Shown piece after piece: positions 40,686 to 49,008 of a stretch of 64,000 nt of DNA. The number at the start of each line of letters is the position of its first letter. The stretch's first letter is position 1. This DNA is from Nocardia goodfellowii. Lineage in GTDB: Bacteria > Actinomycetota > Actinomycetes > Mycobacteriales > Mycobacteriaceae. Below the pieces are notes generated by a model. It worked only from the letters and a program-made list of their open reading frames with translations. It was not told where the DNA came from and did not search any database. Made by a program: the position numbers and the translations under genes. The stretch spans positions 2,914,001 through 2,978,000 of the forward strand of contig NZ_JAGGMR010000001.1 of NCBI RefSeq assembly GCF_017875645.1, written 5' to 3'.

Positions 40686-41077
40686 GCTCGAAAGCCGCGT
40701 TGGGGATGGCGGTGGTCGCCGCGGCGACGCTGGTGTCCAGCTGTACGACGACGTCCGAGGGACCGGCCACGGTGCCTGATCGGCCGTCGGCGACCGGGAC
40801 CGCTGCCGCGGCGACCACCGTCGCCATCCGAATCGCCTCGGGTGCGGTTACTCCCACGAACAGCCGCACCGATGCCACTGTGGGGCAGCCGATTCTGTTG
40901 CTGGTGGACAGCGACGCCGCCGATGAGTTGCACGTGCACGCCGACCCCGCGCACACCTTCACCGTCGAACCGCGGGCGGGCCAGGAGTTCCGGTTCACCA
41001 TCTCCGTCCCCGGACAGGTGGAGGTGGAACTGCACCACGCCGGCAAGACCGTGACCACCCTCCAGGTCCGTCCGTGA
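40682..41077 (+). CDS. cupredoxin-like lipoprotein without canonical copper Cys/Met
   Basis: 131 residues. Lipoprotein signal with lipobox VSSC (Cys21), a Thr-rich linker and a cupredoxin fold: ATVGQPILLLVDSDAADELHVHADP, FTISVPGQVEVELHHAGKTVTTLQV. The His pair HVHAD could bind metal, but the C-terminal Cys-His-Met cluster of copper sites is absent. Likely periplasmic-side membrane-anchored domain. Overlaps upstream and downstream genes by 4 bases, so it is produced together with the two membrane proteins. Confidence 0.8.
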   Translation: MSSKAALGMAVVAAATLVSSCTTTSEGPATVPDRPSATGTAAAATTVAIRIASGAVTPTNSRTDATVGQPILLLVDSDAADELHVHADPAHTFTVEPRAGQEFRFTISVPGQVEVELHHAGKTVTTLQVRP

Positions 41078-42396
41078 CGGTGCTCGCCCACGGTCTCGGC
41101 GGCGCCGACGACCTGCCTATTCCCTTGTCCTATGCGCTGATCGGCGCGGCATGGGCATTGACGTTCTCCTTCGCGATCCTGCTGGTGGCGTGGCGGGAAC
41201 CGCGGCTGGATCCCGAGTCGCCCGGCCGCCGCCTGCCCACGATCCTCGATCGGCCGATGGTCCGGACGGCGATCGCGGTGCCGAGTGTGCTGATCGCGAT
41301 CTTCCTCGGGTTCGTCGCGGTCCTGGGTTCGCCCGACCCGCAACGCAATCCGCTGCCGGGTGTCTTCTACATCTACCTGTGGGTCGGCGTCATGACGGCG
41401 TCGCTGGTGTTCGGTCCGGTCTGGAAGCTCCTCTCACCATTGCGCGCCCTGCACCGCCTCGTTTGCCTGCTGCTGCGTCGTGATCCAGCCGAAGGGGTGC
41501 TCGACTACCCCGAATCATGGGGATATCGCCCGGCGGTCCTCGGCTTGTTCGCCTTCGTCTGGCTGGAACTCGCTGCCCCCGAGCCGGGTTCGGTGACGGC
41601 GGTGAGCATCTGGCTGCTGGCCTACGTGGTGCTCACTTCGGCGGGGCTGGCCCTGTTCGGCACGGTGTGGGCCGAACGCGCCGACCCGTTCGAGGTGTAC
41701 AGCACGCTGCTGTCCCGCCTGAGCCTGTTCGGCCGCGACACCGCCGGTGCGCCCGTTCTACGCGCCCCACTGAACAATCTGGCGGCGAGCCCGGTCCTCC
41801 CCGGCGCGGTGGCCTTGGCCGCGACTCTGCTCGGCTCTACCGCCTTCGACAGTCTCTCCGCTCTTCCCGCGTGGCAGAACTTTCTCGATTCCCGCGGCGG
41901 CGGAGCGGTTTTCACCGAAACCCTGACCCGGACTCTCGGGTTGCTCACGGTCATCGCGATCGTCGGGGTCCTGTTCATCCGCGCCGCCCGCGCCGTCCCC
42001 GGCCGCACCCGCGCCGAGCGAATCCCACTCCCGCGTCTGCTCGCGCACAGCATCACCCCGATCATCGCGGGGTATCTCATCGCCCACTATTTGACCTTCC
42101 TGGTCGAAAAAGGCCAAGCGACACTGTTTTTGCTCGCCGACCCCTTCGACTGCGGCTGGAATCTCGCGGGTCTCGCCGACCACCAGGTCAGCTACTTCCT
42201 CTCCGCCCATCCCGCCGTGCTGGCTACGCTCAAGGTGCTCGCGGTACTCGCCGGGCATATTCTCGGCGTCACCGCCGCCCATGATCGCTGCCTGCGGCTG
42301 CTGCCCCGCGAACACCGCGCCACCGGTCAGCTCGCGCTGATGCTGGTGATGGTCGGGTTCACCTTCACCGGCCTCTACCTACTCTTCGGCGGGTGA
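41074..42396 (+). CDS. multi-pass membrane protein, last gene of the cupredoxin operon
   Basis: 440 residues from GTG 41074 (GTGA overlap). About ten hydrophobic segments. Intramembrane histidines and acidic residues, for example AHYLTFLVEKGQATLFLLADPFDCGWN and the late HILGVTAAHDRCLR, are possible metal or quinone contacts. No family recognised. The last gene of the operon; only 7 bases separate its stop from that of the convergent cupredoxin lipoprotein (42404-42775). Confidence 0.8.
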   Translation: MTVLAHGLGGADDLPIPLSYALIGAAWALTFSFAILLVAWREPRLDPESPGRRLPTILDRPMVRTAIAVPSVLIAIFLGFVAVLGSPDPQRNPLPGVFYIYLWVGVMTASLVFGPVWKLLSPLRALHRLVCLLLRRDPAEGVLDYPESWGYRPAVLGLFAFVWLELAAPEPGSVTAVSIWLLAYVVLTSAGLALFGTVWAERADPFEVYSTLLSRLSLFGRDTAGAPVLRAPLNNLAASPVLPGAVALAATLLGSTAFDSLSALPAWQNFLDSRGGGAVFTETLTRTLGLLTVIAIVGVLFIRAARAVPGRTRAERIPLPRLLAHSITPIIAGYLIAHYLTFLVEKGQATLFLLADPFDCGWNLAGLADHQVSYFLSAHPAVLATLKVLAVLAGHILGVTAAHDRCLRLLPREHRATGQLALMLVMVGFTFTGLYLLFGG

Positions 42397-42403
42397 GACA
42401 GGG

Positions 42404-42775
42404 TCACTGGCGAACGGTGAGCGCGGTTTCCATGCGCGCGTGGTATTTGCAGTAGAAGGGGTGCACCCCGGATTCCGCGGGCGCGGTGAAGGTGAGAGTT
42501 TGCTTCGGCGGGATCTCGTAGTCGAAAAAGCCGGTGCGCCGGCTGGTGATGCTGTGCTTGACGAGGTCGTTGTTGACGACGGTGACCACCGCACCCGGCA
42601 GGATCGGCGGCGCGAGGCTGTAGCCGAGTTTGTCGATGGTGAGAGTCATCGTGGGCACCGGGGCGGGTGCCGGGACCGGTGGCGGGTCGGACGGCTCGGA
42701 TTTGCCGCAGGCCGCCGTCACAGCGAGCGCGAGCGTGGTGGCCGCGAGAGCGGCCCGGTGTCTCGGTGCAGCCAT
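42404..42775 (-). CDS. cupredoxin (plastocyanin/azurin-like) copper-binding lipoprotein
   Basis: 123 residues from ATG 42775. Lipobox TAAC after a short hydrophobic signal, Pro/Ala linker, then a cupredoxin domain with the type 1 copper ligand set: His in VKHSITS near 73 and the FYCKYHARM cluster (Cys, His, Met) at the end. Membrane-anchored electron carrier or copper-binding protein. Convergent with the membrane-protein operon; may transfer electrons or copper to it. Confidence 0.88.
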   Translation of the reverse strand: MAAPRHRAALAATTLALAVTAACGKSEPSDPPPVPAPAPVPTMTLTIDKLGYSLAPPILPGAVVTVVNNDLVKHSITSRRTGFFDYEIPPKQTLTFTAPAESGVHPFYCKYHARMETALTVRQ

Positions 42776-42916
42776 CGCTGCCTCCTGCGCGTTCGGACGA
42801 ACCCTGACCTCGATGGTACGTCTGGAAACCCGGAGGCTTGGCGGGCCGCCGAAGGGGCGGAGCGCCAAGCCCTTTCATGGAGTCCTACCGTGTCGGCCGA
42901 AGGCCGACGGGCCGAC

Positions 42917-43177
42917 TCAGTTGCTGCCGAACTTTCCACCGTCGCCGCCGGCGAGTCGCTGGGCCAGCAGGGCCTTGCCCTGCTCGGCGCCCTTGCGGCT
43001 CTCGCCCTGCGCCTTACGGAAGAACTCCACCAGCTGGCTGTCGCCCTGGCGCTCGGCGTCGCGGGCGTACTGCTCCATTCGCAACGCGTTGCTCAAGCAC
43101 TGCTCGGTGAACCAGATCAGGTTGTAGTCCTTGTCGACGGTGCCCGTGACCTGACCGGTTTCGTGGCCGGTTGTCAT
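42917..43177 (-). CDS. 86-residue helical protein, ferritin-like repeat type
   Basis: 86 residues from ATG 43177 with AGGAGG nine bases upstream. Two amphipathic helices: FTEQCLSNALRMEQYARDAERQGD and LVEFFRKAQGESRKGAEQGKALLAQRL. The E/Q/R pattern resembles half of a ferritin-like four-helix bundle or a stress-type helical protein. Cytoplasmic. No family recognised with certainty. It shares a 107-base divergent promoter region with the LigD-type polymerase gene. Confidence 0.75.
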   Translation of the reverse strand: MTTGHETGQVTGTVDKDYNLIWFTEQCLSNALRMEQYARDAERQGDSQLVEFFRKAQGESRKGAEQGKALLAQRLAGGDGGKFGSN

Positions 43178-43284
43178 TGGTGATACCTCCTGTGAATCGG
43201 TCGTACACCGACGCCGTACCCCCGGTGTGCGCGGCAAAACCAGCAGGGTTGACCCCGCGCCATGCGGCGGGGAAAGGTAGGACG

Positions 43285-44244
43285 ATGGGCACAGAAGAGC
43301 GTGGCGGCGTAGAGCTGACCAACCTCGACAAGCCGCTGTTCGACGGCGCGCGGGCGACCAAGCGAGATCTGATCGACTACCTGGAGGTCGTCGGCGAACG
43401 GCTCGTACGCCAGCTCCGGGACCGCCCGCTCTCGGTCATCCGGATCCGCCCCGGCCAGCAACCTTTCATGCAGAAGAACCTGCCGAAGTACACCCCGGAG
43501 TGGGTGCCGCGGATAAAGGTGTGGGCGGAGAGTTCGCACCGTGAGGTCACCTACGCGCTCTGCGAAGATGTCCGCACCCTGCTGTGGTTCGGCAACCAGC
43601 GCGCCATCGAATACCACCCCACCCTGCTGCTCGCCGACCATGCCAAGGGTCCGACACACCTGATCCTCGATATCGACCCGCCCGAGGGACAGCCGTTCGA
43701 CCGGGCGGTGCTCGCGGCGAAACTCATCCGGCAGGCCCTGGCCGACGACGGGCTCGCCGGGGCGGTGAAAACCAGTGGGGCCAAAGGCCTGCACATCTTC
43801 GTCCCGCTGGTCGAGGGTCTGCCCATCGAAGACGTCGCCGCCGCCACCCGTGCCATCGCCGCCCGCGCCGAACGCTTGGATCCGGCGCTGGCCACCACCG
43901 CCTTCATCGTGGAGGACCGCAAGGGCAAGGTGTTCCTCGATTCCACGCGTGCGGGCGGAGCCACCGTCGTGGCCGCCTACAGCCCCAGAATCCGCCCGGG
44001 CGCTCCCGTCTCCTTCCCGCTGTCCTGGTCCGAGCTCGAGGACGTCACCCCGGCCGATTTCACCATTCACACCGCCCCGGGCCTGCTCGGTGACCGCGAC
44101 CCGTGGGCCGACGAAATGCCCGCGCCGCAAAGCCTTCCCGCGGATCTCCTGGAAGAGGGCCACACCATTCCGATCGCCCGGGTGCAAGCCATGCATGAAG
44201 GCAAACGCCGAGCCCGCGCGGCGCGGAGCAAGGGTGACGCGTAG
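43285..44244 (+). CDS. LigD-type primase-polymerase domain protein (stand-alone)
   Basis: 319 residues from ATG 43285, with AGGACG-type purine stretch upstream. Single archaeo-eukaryotic primase domain as in the POL part of LigD: FMQKNLPKYTPEW, DLDP-like DIDPP with Asp129 and Asp131 (metal ligands), and KTSGAKGLHIFVPL. Lacks ligase and nuclease domains. Such stand-alone enzymes can fill gaps or synthesise RNA/DNA primers in non-homologous end joining. No Ku or ligase gene is in the window. Confidence 0.9.
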   Translation: MGTEERGGVELTNLDKPLFDGARATKRDLIDYLEVVGERLVRQLRDRPLSVIRIRPGQQPFMQKNLPKYTPEWVPRIKVWAESSHREVTYALCEDVRTLLWFGNQRAIEYHPTLLLADHAKGPTHLILDIDPPEGQPFDRAVLAAKLIRQALADDGLAGAVKTSGAKGLHIFVPLVEGLPIEDVAAATRAIAARAERLDPALATTAFIVEDRKGKVFLDSTRAGGATVVAAYSPRIRPGAPVSFPLSWSELEDVTPADFTIHTAPGLLGDRDPWADEMPAPQSLPADLLEEGHTIPIARVQAMHEGKRRARAARSKGDA

Positions 44245-44575
44245 CGGCGGGCACACCGTCCGCGCGGTAGAGGTCCGTTCGCCCGCCCGCCCGTTCGCCC
44301 GCCCGTTCGGTCCACCGTCGTACCCCCGGTGCGGTCGGCTCGAGGTGCTCGGCTCCACCGCTATTTGCCGCCTGGTCGCTGTGCTGGCCGAGGTCTGGCC
44401 TCGAAGGCCTGCCGAACTGAGACCCGTGGAGGTGGCTGATCTGTTGCGGGGCAGCGTTTTTCGTTTTGCGCACCGCCGAGATTCGCCGGCGGTGCGGCTC
44501 TCTGCGCCCATTCGCCTCCCATTTCCCGGCGAGTTATGCAATGTTGGTACTGCGCAACGGCATTGAGGAGATGCC
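44245..44575. other. 331-base gap without a clear gene
   Basis: No supported coding sequence. Contains a stem-loop GCACCGCCG (44470-44478) / CGGCGGTGC (44487-44495) with an 8-base loop. The 3' end holds the ribosome site AGGAG (44566-44570) of the next gene. Confidence 0.4.
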
Positions 44576-45475
44576 GTGGGTCGCCGTGAAGGCGTCGGTC
44601 AAGGGAGTGTGGCGAACATGTCGTCGGCGTACGCATCCGAACCAGGCGGCCGCGCCGGCGCGCGTCAGTTCGCGGGGCGCGCCGGTAATGCCGGTCGAGG
44701 CGTCCCGCTGTGGCCGGGGATGATCCCGCTGCACCAGCAGGCGCAGCAACAGCGGCGGCTACAGCAGCGCGAGGCGGCGGCTCAGCCCCTGGAGCCCACA
44801 GCCAACGAGATCACCCAGCCGCAGCCGGCCGCGCTGCACCGGACGGTGCAGCGGGCGGCCCCCCAGCGGATCGAACCACGGCAGCCGCTGCCGGCCCGCC
44901 GGGTCGAACCGCACCAGCGGCTGTGGCCCGCCCGGGCGACCCGTCCGCACAGCCACCGCAAGCGGACCCGGCACCCGTGGGTGGTCGTCTCGGTGGCCAG
45001 CGGCGCCTCGCTGGCGGCGGTAGCCATCGTCGCCGTCTACACCGCCCAGGCCACCGGCCCCAGCGAATCCTCGCCCACGGTCGCCGGGGCGGCGCTCGGG
45101 GGCGGACCGGGGTGTGAGGCGGCTCGCACCGAACAGTTCGTGCGCGGCAACGGGATCGGTTCCACCGAGACCGGTCCGGACGCGATCCTGGCCTTCCAGC
45201 ACGCCTACTACGTGACGCGCTCGGGTACCGCCGCGCGCGCCCTGACCGCACCGGACGCGGCGGTACCCGCGGCCCCGGTGATCGACAAGGGCATCGCCTC
45301 GGTCCCGGAGGGCACCCGGCACTGCGTGCTCATCACCCCGATGCCTGACGGTCGCTTCGACGTCGTCATCACCGATATGCGGCCCGACGCCTCCGTTCGC
45401 ACCTACCGCCAGTTCGTCACGGTGGGGGTGCGCGACGGTGCGATCGTCATCACGAAGATCGCGCCGCCAACCTGA
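44576..45475 (+). CDS. bitopic membrane protein with Pro/Gln-rich cytoplasmic and Cys-pair extracellular domain
   Basis: 299 residues from GTG 44576, chosen because AGGAG lies six bases upstream; ATG 44618 is the alternative. Residues 45-130 are Gln/Pro/Arg-rich and positively charged, residues 135-157 a single membrane span, and the outside domain (about 160-299) has Cys180 and Cys250 that may bond. The C-terminal domain is compact, beta-rich and similar in plan to mycobacterial exported proteins of unknown function. No family recognised. Confidence 0.75.
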   Translation: MGRREGVGQGSVANMSSAYASEPGGRAGARQFAGRAGNAGRGVPLWPGMIPLHQQAQQQRRLQQREAAAQPLEPTANEITQPQPAALHRTVQRAAPQRIEPRQPLPARRVEPHQRLWPARATRPHSHRKRTRHPWVVVSVASGASLAAVAIVAVYTAQATGPSESSPTVAGAALGGGPGCEAARTEQFVRGNGIGSTETGPDAILAFQHAYYVTRSGTAARALTAPDAAVPAAPVIDKGIASVPEGTRHCVLITPMPDGRFDVVITDMRPDASVRTYRQFVTVGVRDGAIVITKIAPPT

Positions 45476-45561
45476 CCCATCACCTCGAGGTAGGCTGACC
45501 GCCGCGGTCGGCGTGGCCACGGCAGTGCTCGCCGGATGACCACTCAGAGAGCGGTGATGGG

Positions 45562-46002
45562 ATGGACGAGAAGATTTCGGAGTCCTCGACAGGAACGACG
45601 ACGATCGGGGTACGGGTCCCGGCGGAGCTGGAGCAGCTGACGATGCTGCGCGCGCTCGCCGAAACCGTCACCCTCATCGCAGATTTCGGGATCGACGAGG
45701 TCACCGACATCCGGCTCGCCCTGGACGAGATCGCCACGGCCCTGATGCTGGGCGCGGTGCCCGGGTCGGAGATCGAGGCCGGTTTCAGCTATCGCGACGG
45801 CGCCATCACCGTCGAGGTGTCCGGCGTCGCGGCTACCGATACCGCACTGGATCAGGGCAATTTCGGCTGGCACATCATCGAGACGCTCACCGACACCATC
45901 TCGGTGGCCCAAACCCCGTTCGACGCAGCGGTTTCCGGTTATCCGACGGTGGTCGTCTTCACCTGGGTCAGAGGCGGAACCACCGGTGAACAAACGAAGT
46001 GA
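45562..46002 (+). CDS. anti-sigma factor (RsbW/UsfX-like GHKL ATPase fold)
   Basis: 146 residues from ATG 45562. GHKL features: IGVRVPAELEQLTMLRALAETV, DIRLALDEIATALM (N-box region with acidic D-E), and a C-terminal FGWHIIETLTD. Antisigma factors of this type hold SigF until an anti-anti-sigma factor releases it. Directly followed (61 bases) by sigF, the usual order usfX-sigF in mycobacteria. No anti-anti-sigma gene is adjacent. Confidence 0.85.
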   Translation: MDEKISESSTGTTTIGVRVPAELEQLTMLRALAETVTLIADFGIDEVTDIRLALDEIATALMLGAVPGSEIEAGFSYRDGAITVEVSGVAATDTALDQGNFGWHIIETLTDTISVAQTPFDAAVSGYPTVVVFTWVRGGTTGEQTK

Positions 46003-46062
46003 GCGAACCATGTGCCCGCGTGTCTCGCGGATCGCGGGGCCGAGCGTCAGTGAGGCGCAGCG

Positions 46063-46878
46063 ATGAGCGATGAGGCGCATTCGCCTCGCCCCGACCGCGG
46101 ACCCCGCAAACGCGGCAGCGACAGCTATGACAACATCGAGCCCCTCTTCGCCGAGCTGGCAGCGCTCGACGAGGCGGATCCGCGCCGGCACGAGGTCCGG
46201 GAGGAGCTGATCCGGCGGTGCTTGCCGCTGGCTGAGCACATCGCCCGGAAATTCACCGGGCGCGGCGAGAACTTCGAGGACCTGCTACAGATCGCGCGGG
46301 TCGGCATGGTCGCGGCCGTGGACCGGTTCGATCCGTCGCACGGCGCGTCGTTCCTGTCCTTCGCGATTCCAACCATCATGGGCGAAGTCCGGCGGCACTT
46401 CCGCGATTACGCCTGGGCGGTGCGAGTTCCGCGACGGCTCAAGGAGATTCAGCAGCTCATCGGCCCCGCCGTTGAGACGCTGTCGCAGCGGCTGGGCCGG
46501 ATGCCGAAGGCCAGCGAGATCGCCGAGGAGCTCGAGGCCGACCTGGTCGAGGTGACGCAGGCGCTGATCGCGCGCAACGCGTACCAGACCTCGCCGATCG
46601 ACGCCGCCACCGACAAAGACGACGACAACAGTCCGCTCACCCCGATGGACACCCTCGGCACGGACGACCCGGAATACCGCAATGTGGAGGACTACCTCGC
46701 GGTGAAGCCGCTTATCGCGGCACTGCCCGAGCGCGAGCGCAAGGTACTCATCCTGCGGTTCTTCGAGTCCAAGACGCAGACCGAGATCGCCGAGCAACTG
46801 GGCGTCTCCCAGATGCAGGTGTCGCGGATCCTGTCCAAGACGCTGAACTCGCTGCGGGAGCAGGCGCTGAAGGATTAG
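46063..46878 (+). CDS. sigF: SigF-type alternative sigma factor
   Basis: 271 residues from ATG 46063. Regions 2 (ENFEDLLQIARVGMVAAVDRFDP, IPTIMGEVRRHFRDYAWAVRVPRRL), 3 (RLGRMPKASEIAEELE) and 4 (QTEIAEQLGVSQMQVSRILSKTL) all match SigF of Mycobacterium and SigB/SigF of Bacillus, in which region 2 dictates a GGGTAT-like -10. Paired with the anti-sigma gene just upstream. A second closely related sigma factor lies at 4892-5725. The symbol sigF follows the mycobacterial name for this class. Confidence 0.9.
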   Translation: MSDEAHSPRPDRGPRKRGSDSYDNIEPLFAELAALDEADPRRHEVREELIRRCLPLAEHIARKFTGRGENFEDLLQIARVGMVAAVDRFDPSHGASFLSFAIPTIMGEVRRHFRDYAWAVRVPRRLKEIQQLIGPAVETLSQRLGRMPKASEIAEELEADLVEVTQALIARNAYQTSPIDAATDKDDDNSPLTPMDTLGTDDPEYRNVEDYLAVKPLIAALPERERKVLILRFFESKTQTEIAEQLGVSQMQVSRILSKTLNSLREQALKD

Positions 46879-46890
46879 CGCCGGGTGGGC

Positions 46891-47661
46891 TCAGGCACTG
46901 TAGCCGCCGTCCACGTCCAGCTTCTGACCGCTGATATAGCCCGCGCGGTCGGAGGCGAGGAAGCAGACCGCTTCGGCGATGTCCTCGGCGTCACCGAAGC
47001 GGCCCAGCGGGATATTGCCGCGTGCGATCTCCCGGGCGTGCTCGTCGAACTCGCCGGAGGCGAACAGCCGCACCGCCATTCCGTCGGTGGTCATGCCGGG
47101 TCCGACACAGTTGGCGCGGACTCCGAACCGGCCTTCCTCCGCGGCGATAGCGCGCACCAGGGCCTCGACCGCGGCCTTGGGCGCGCTGGACAGGCTGTCG
47201 CGCACCGGGAATCGAGCGGTGGCGGCGGTGGTCACCGCGACGATGGTGCCCTGAACGGCGCGCAGGTGCGGCAGCGCGGCGTGCGCGGCATTGAAGAAGG
47301 CCGCGGTGTCGGCACTGAGCTGGCGCCGGAAGTCGGCCGGGGTGACCTTGCTCAGATGCACCATCGGCACGTGCGGGCCGGCGGCGTAGACGAGGGTGTG
47401 GATGCCGCCGAACGCCGCGGCCGTCTCGGTGACGACTTCGGCGGTCTGCGCGGCATCGGACAGGTCGAGTTGCCAGGCTTTCGCGGTGCGGTCGTGCTCC
47501 TTCGCGACGGCCCGCAGTGGTTCCAGCGGGCCCGCCGAGCGGAAGTAGGTCATCGCCACGTGGCTGCCGCGCTCGAGCAGCATCCGGGTGATCGTCTGAC
47601 CCAGACCACCGCTGGCGCCGAGCACGAGCGCGGCGCCCGGGCGGTGCGCGAAATCATCCAT
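46891..47661 (-). CDS. SDR-fold protein lacking the catalytic tyrosine
   Basis: 256 residues from ATG 47661. NAD(P) motif GASGGLGQ near 16-23 and the C-terminal ISGQKLDVDGG are normal for SDRs. At the active site the YxxxK motif is altered: the lysine in SSAPKAAVEAL is preceded at minus four by Ser instead of Tyr, and at minus seven by Asp, so neither the classical nor the enoyl-reductase (Yx6K) set is present. It may be a non-catalytic or atypical SDR. Convergent with sigF (12 bases between stops). Confidence 0.75.
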   Translation of the reverse strand: MDDFAHRPGAALVLGASGGLGQTITRMLLERGSHVAMTYFRSAGPLEPLRAVAKEHDRTAKAWQLDLSDAAQTAEVVTETAAAFGGIHTLVYAAGPHVPMVHLSKVTPADFRRQLSADTAAFFNAAHAALPHLRAVQGTIVAVTTAATARFPVRDSLSSAPKAAVEALVRAIAAEEGRFGVRANCVGPGMTTDGMAVRLFASGEFDEHAREIARGNIPLGRFGDAEDIAEAVCFLASDRAGYISGQKLDVDGGYSA

Positions 47662-47718
47662 CGGGCCATTGTCGGCCCACAGGCTCCAACCAAGCAAGTG
47701 CTTGGGTGGGTGTGTCGT

Positions 47719-47922
47719 TCAGGACACCGTCCGCTCGCACTGGAACCGGCCCCGATAGATGTCGCGGGCGCGCTGCCGCGCACCGAGTCGATCGTGCGCC
47801 CGCGCGGGCTGTTCCGGGACGAAAACCGCGGGCGGATAGGAGAAGTCGAAATCGATCGGGTCGGTGTCGCTGTTCCGGATCCGGGCGTCATTGGCATCGG
47901 AGTTCCGGCGGGGGATCTGCAT
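47719..47922 (-). CDS. 67-residue hypothetical protein
   Basis: 67 residues from ATG 47922. Hydrophilic, with the acidic centre DPIDFDFSYPPAVFVPEQ and a basic C-terminal half. No signal peptide or membrane span. No ribosome binding site visible. Reading frame is clean, but coding is not assured. Same strand as and upstream of the SDR gene. Confidence 0.4.
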   Translation of the reverse strand: MQIPRRNSDANDARIRNSDTDPIDFDFSYPPAVFVPEQPARAHDRLGARQRARDIYRGRFQCERTVS

Positions 47923-48066
47923 GGGCCCAGATTAGGCGCGAACCGCGCGGCGGGGCACGCGTAGTTATACCCGGCAAGCGAACGTAAAGCTCACCAGGCC
48001 AAGGGGATTGGGAACGGCTCCGTGTTGCGCGGTCCAAAGTCGGGCCCGGGGCCTAGGGTGGGCGGT

Positions 48067-48975
48067 ATGCGGGCAATTGCGTACAGCGAATTCGGTGGGC
48101 CGGAGGTACTGCGGGTTGTCGAGGCGCCGGTGCCGGAACCGACCGGCGCCGAGGTTCGGGTGGCGGTGCGGGCGGCCGGGGTGAATCCGGCGGATTGGAA
48201 GATGCGGTCCGGTGCCCTGGTTTTCGGGGAACCGAAGTTCCCGCAGTTCCCCGGCAGTGAGATCGCCGGCTTCGTCGACGCGCTCGGACCCGACGCACAC
48301 GGACATGCCATCGGTGATCAGGTATTCGGGTGGGCGCGCAGCGGTGGCTACGCGGAATACGCGCTGAGCAGCGCGCTGGCGCGTAAACCCGAGGGGCTGG
48401 ACTGGGCCGACGCGGTCGCGCTGCCGGTCGCGGTGAGTACTGCCGCCAAGGTGCTGGACATGCTGAAGGTGCAGGCGGGGGAGACGCTGCTGGTCAACGG
48501 CGCCTCGGGTGCGGTCGGCTCGATGGCGGTGCAGTTGGCCCGTGCCGAGGGCGTGGTCGTCATCGGTACGGCCTCGGCGCGCAATCAGGAGCTGGTGCGC
48601 GGACTGGGCGCCATACCGACCACCTACGGGGACGGGCTCGCCGATCGAGTCCGGGCGGTCGCGCCGCACGGTGTCGACGCCGTCTTCGATGCCGGACAGG
48701 GCGGGTTGCCCGCGGCTATCGAACTGCGCGGCGGCACCGACCGGATCGTCACCATCGCCGACCCGGCCGCAGGCGAACTGGGCGTCACCTTCGCCAGTGG
48801 CTCGCCCGGTCCGCGTCCCGTCGAATTGGCCGAACAGGTCGCCGAGCGCGTGCTCACCGGTGAGTTCCGGTTGCCCGCGCCCGCGCGCGCGTTCACGTTG
48901 GAGGAAGCCGCGCTCGCCCAGCGCGAGATGGAGCACGGGCACGGATCGGGCAAGGTTGTCCTGCTGATCAATTGA
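48067..48975 (+). CDS. quinone-oxidoreductase-like NADP-dependent MDR enzyme
   Basis: 302 residues from ATG 48067. Zinc-free medium-chain reductase: FGGPEVLRVVEAPVPEP at the start, GVNPADWKMRSG, QVFGWARSGGYAEYAL and the NADPH motif NGASGAVGSMAVQLARAEG. Members reduce quinones, enones or aldehydes. No catalytic Cys/His set for zinc. Single gene. Confidence 0.9.
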   Translation: MRAIAYSEFGGPEVLRVVEAPVPEPTGAEVRVAVRAAGVNPADWKMRSGALVFGEPKFPQFPGSEIAGFVDALGPDAHGHAIGDQVFGWARSGGYAEYALSSALARKPEGLDWADAVALPVAVSTAAKVLDMLKVQAGETLLVNGASGAVGSMAVQLARAEGVVVIGTASARNQELVRGLGAIPTTYGDGLADRVRAVAPHGVDAVFDAGQGGLPAAIELRGGTDRIVTIADPAAGELGVTFASGSPGPRPVELAEQVAERVLTGEFRLPAPARAFTLEEAALAQREMEHGHGSGKVVLLIN

Positions 48976-49008
48976 GCACGGGCGCGCACGCCCTCCTAAG
49001 CTCCCAGG

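Noticed and set aside
44470..44495. 9-base-pair stem-loop as a terminator of the LigD-type polymerase gene
   Set aside because: More than 220 bases past the stop and without a U-tract, so the assignment is weak.
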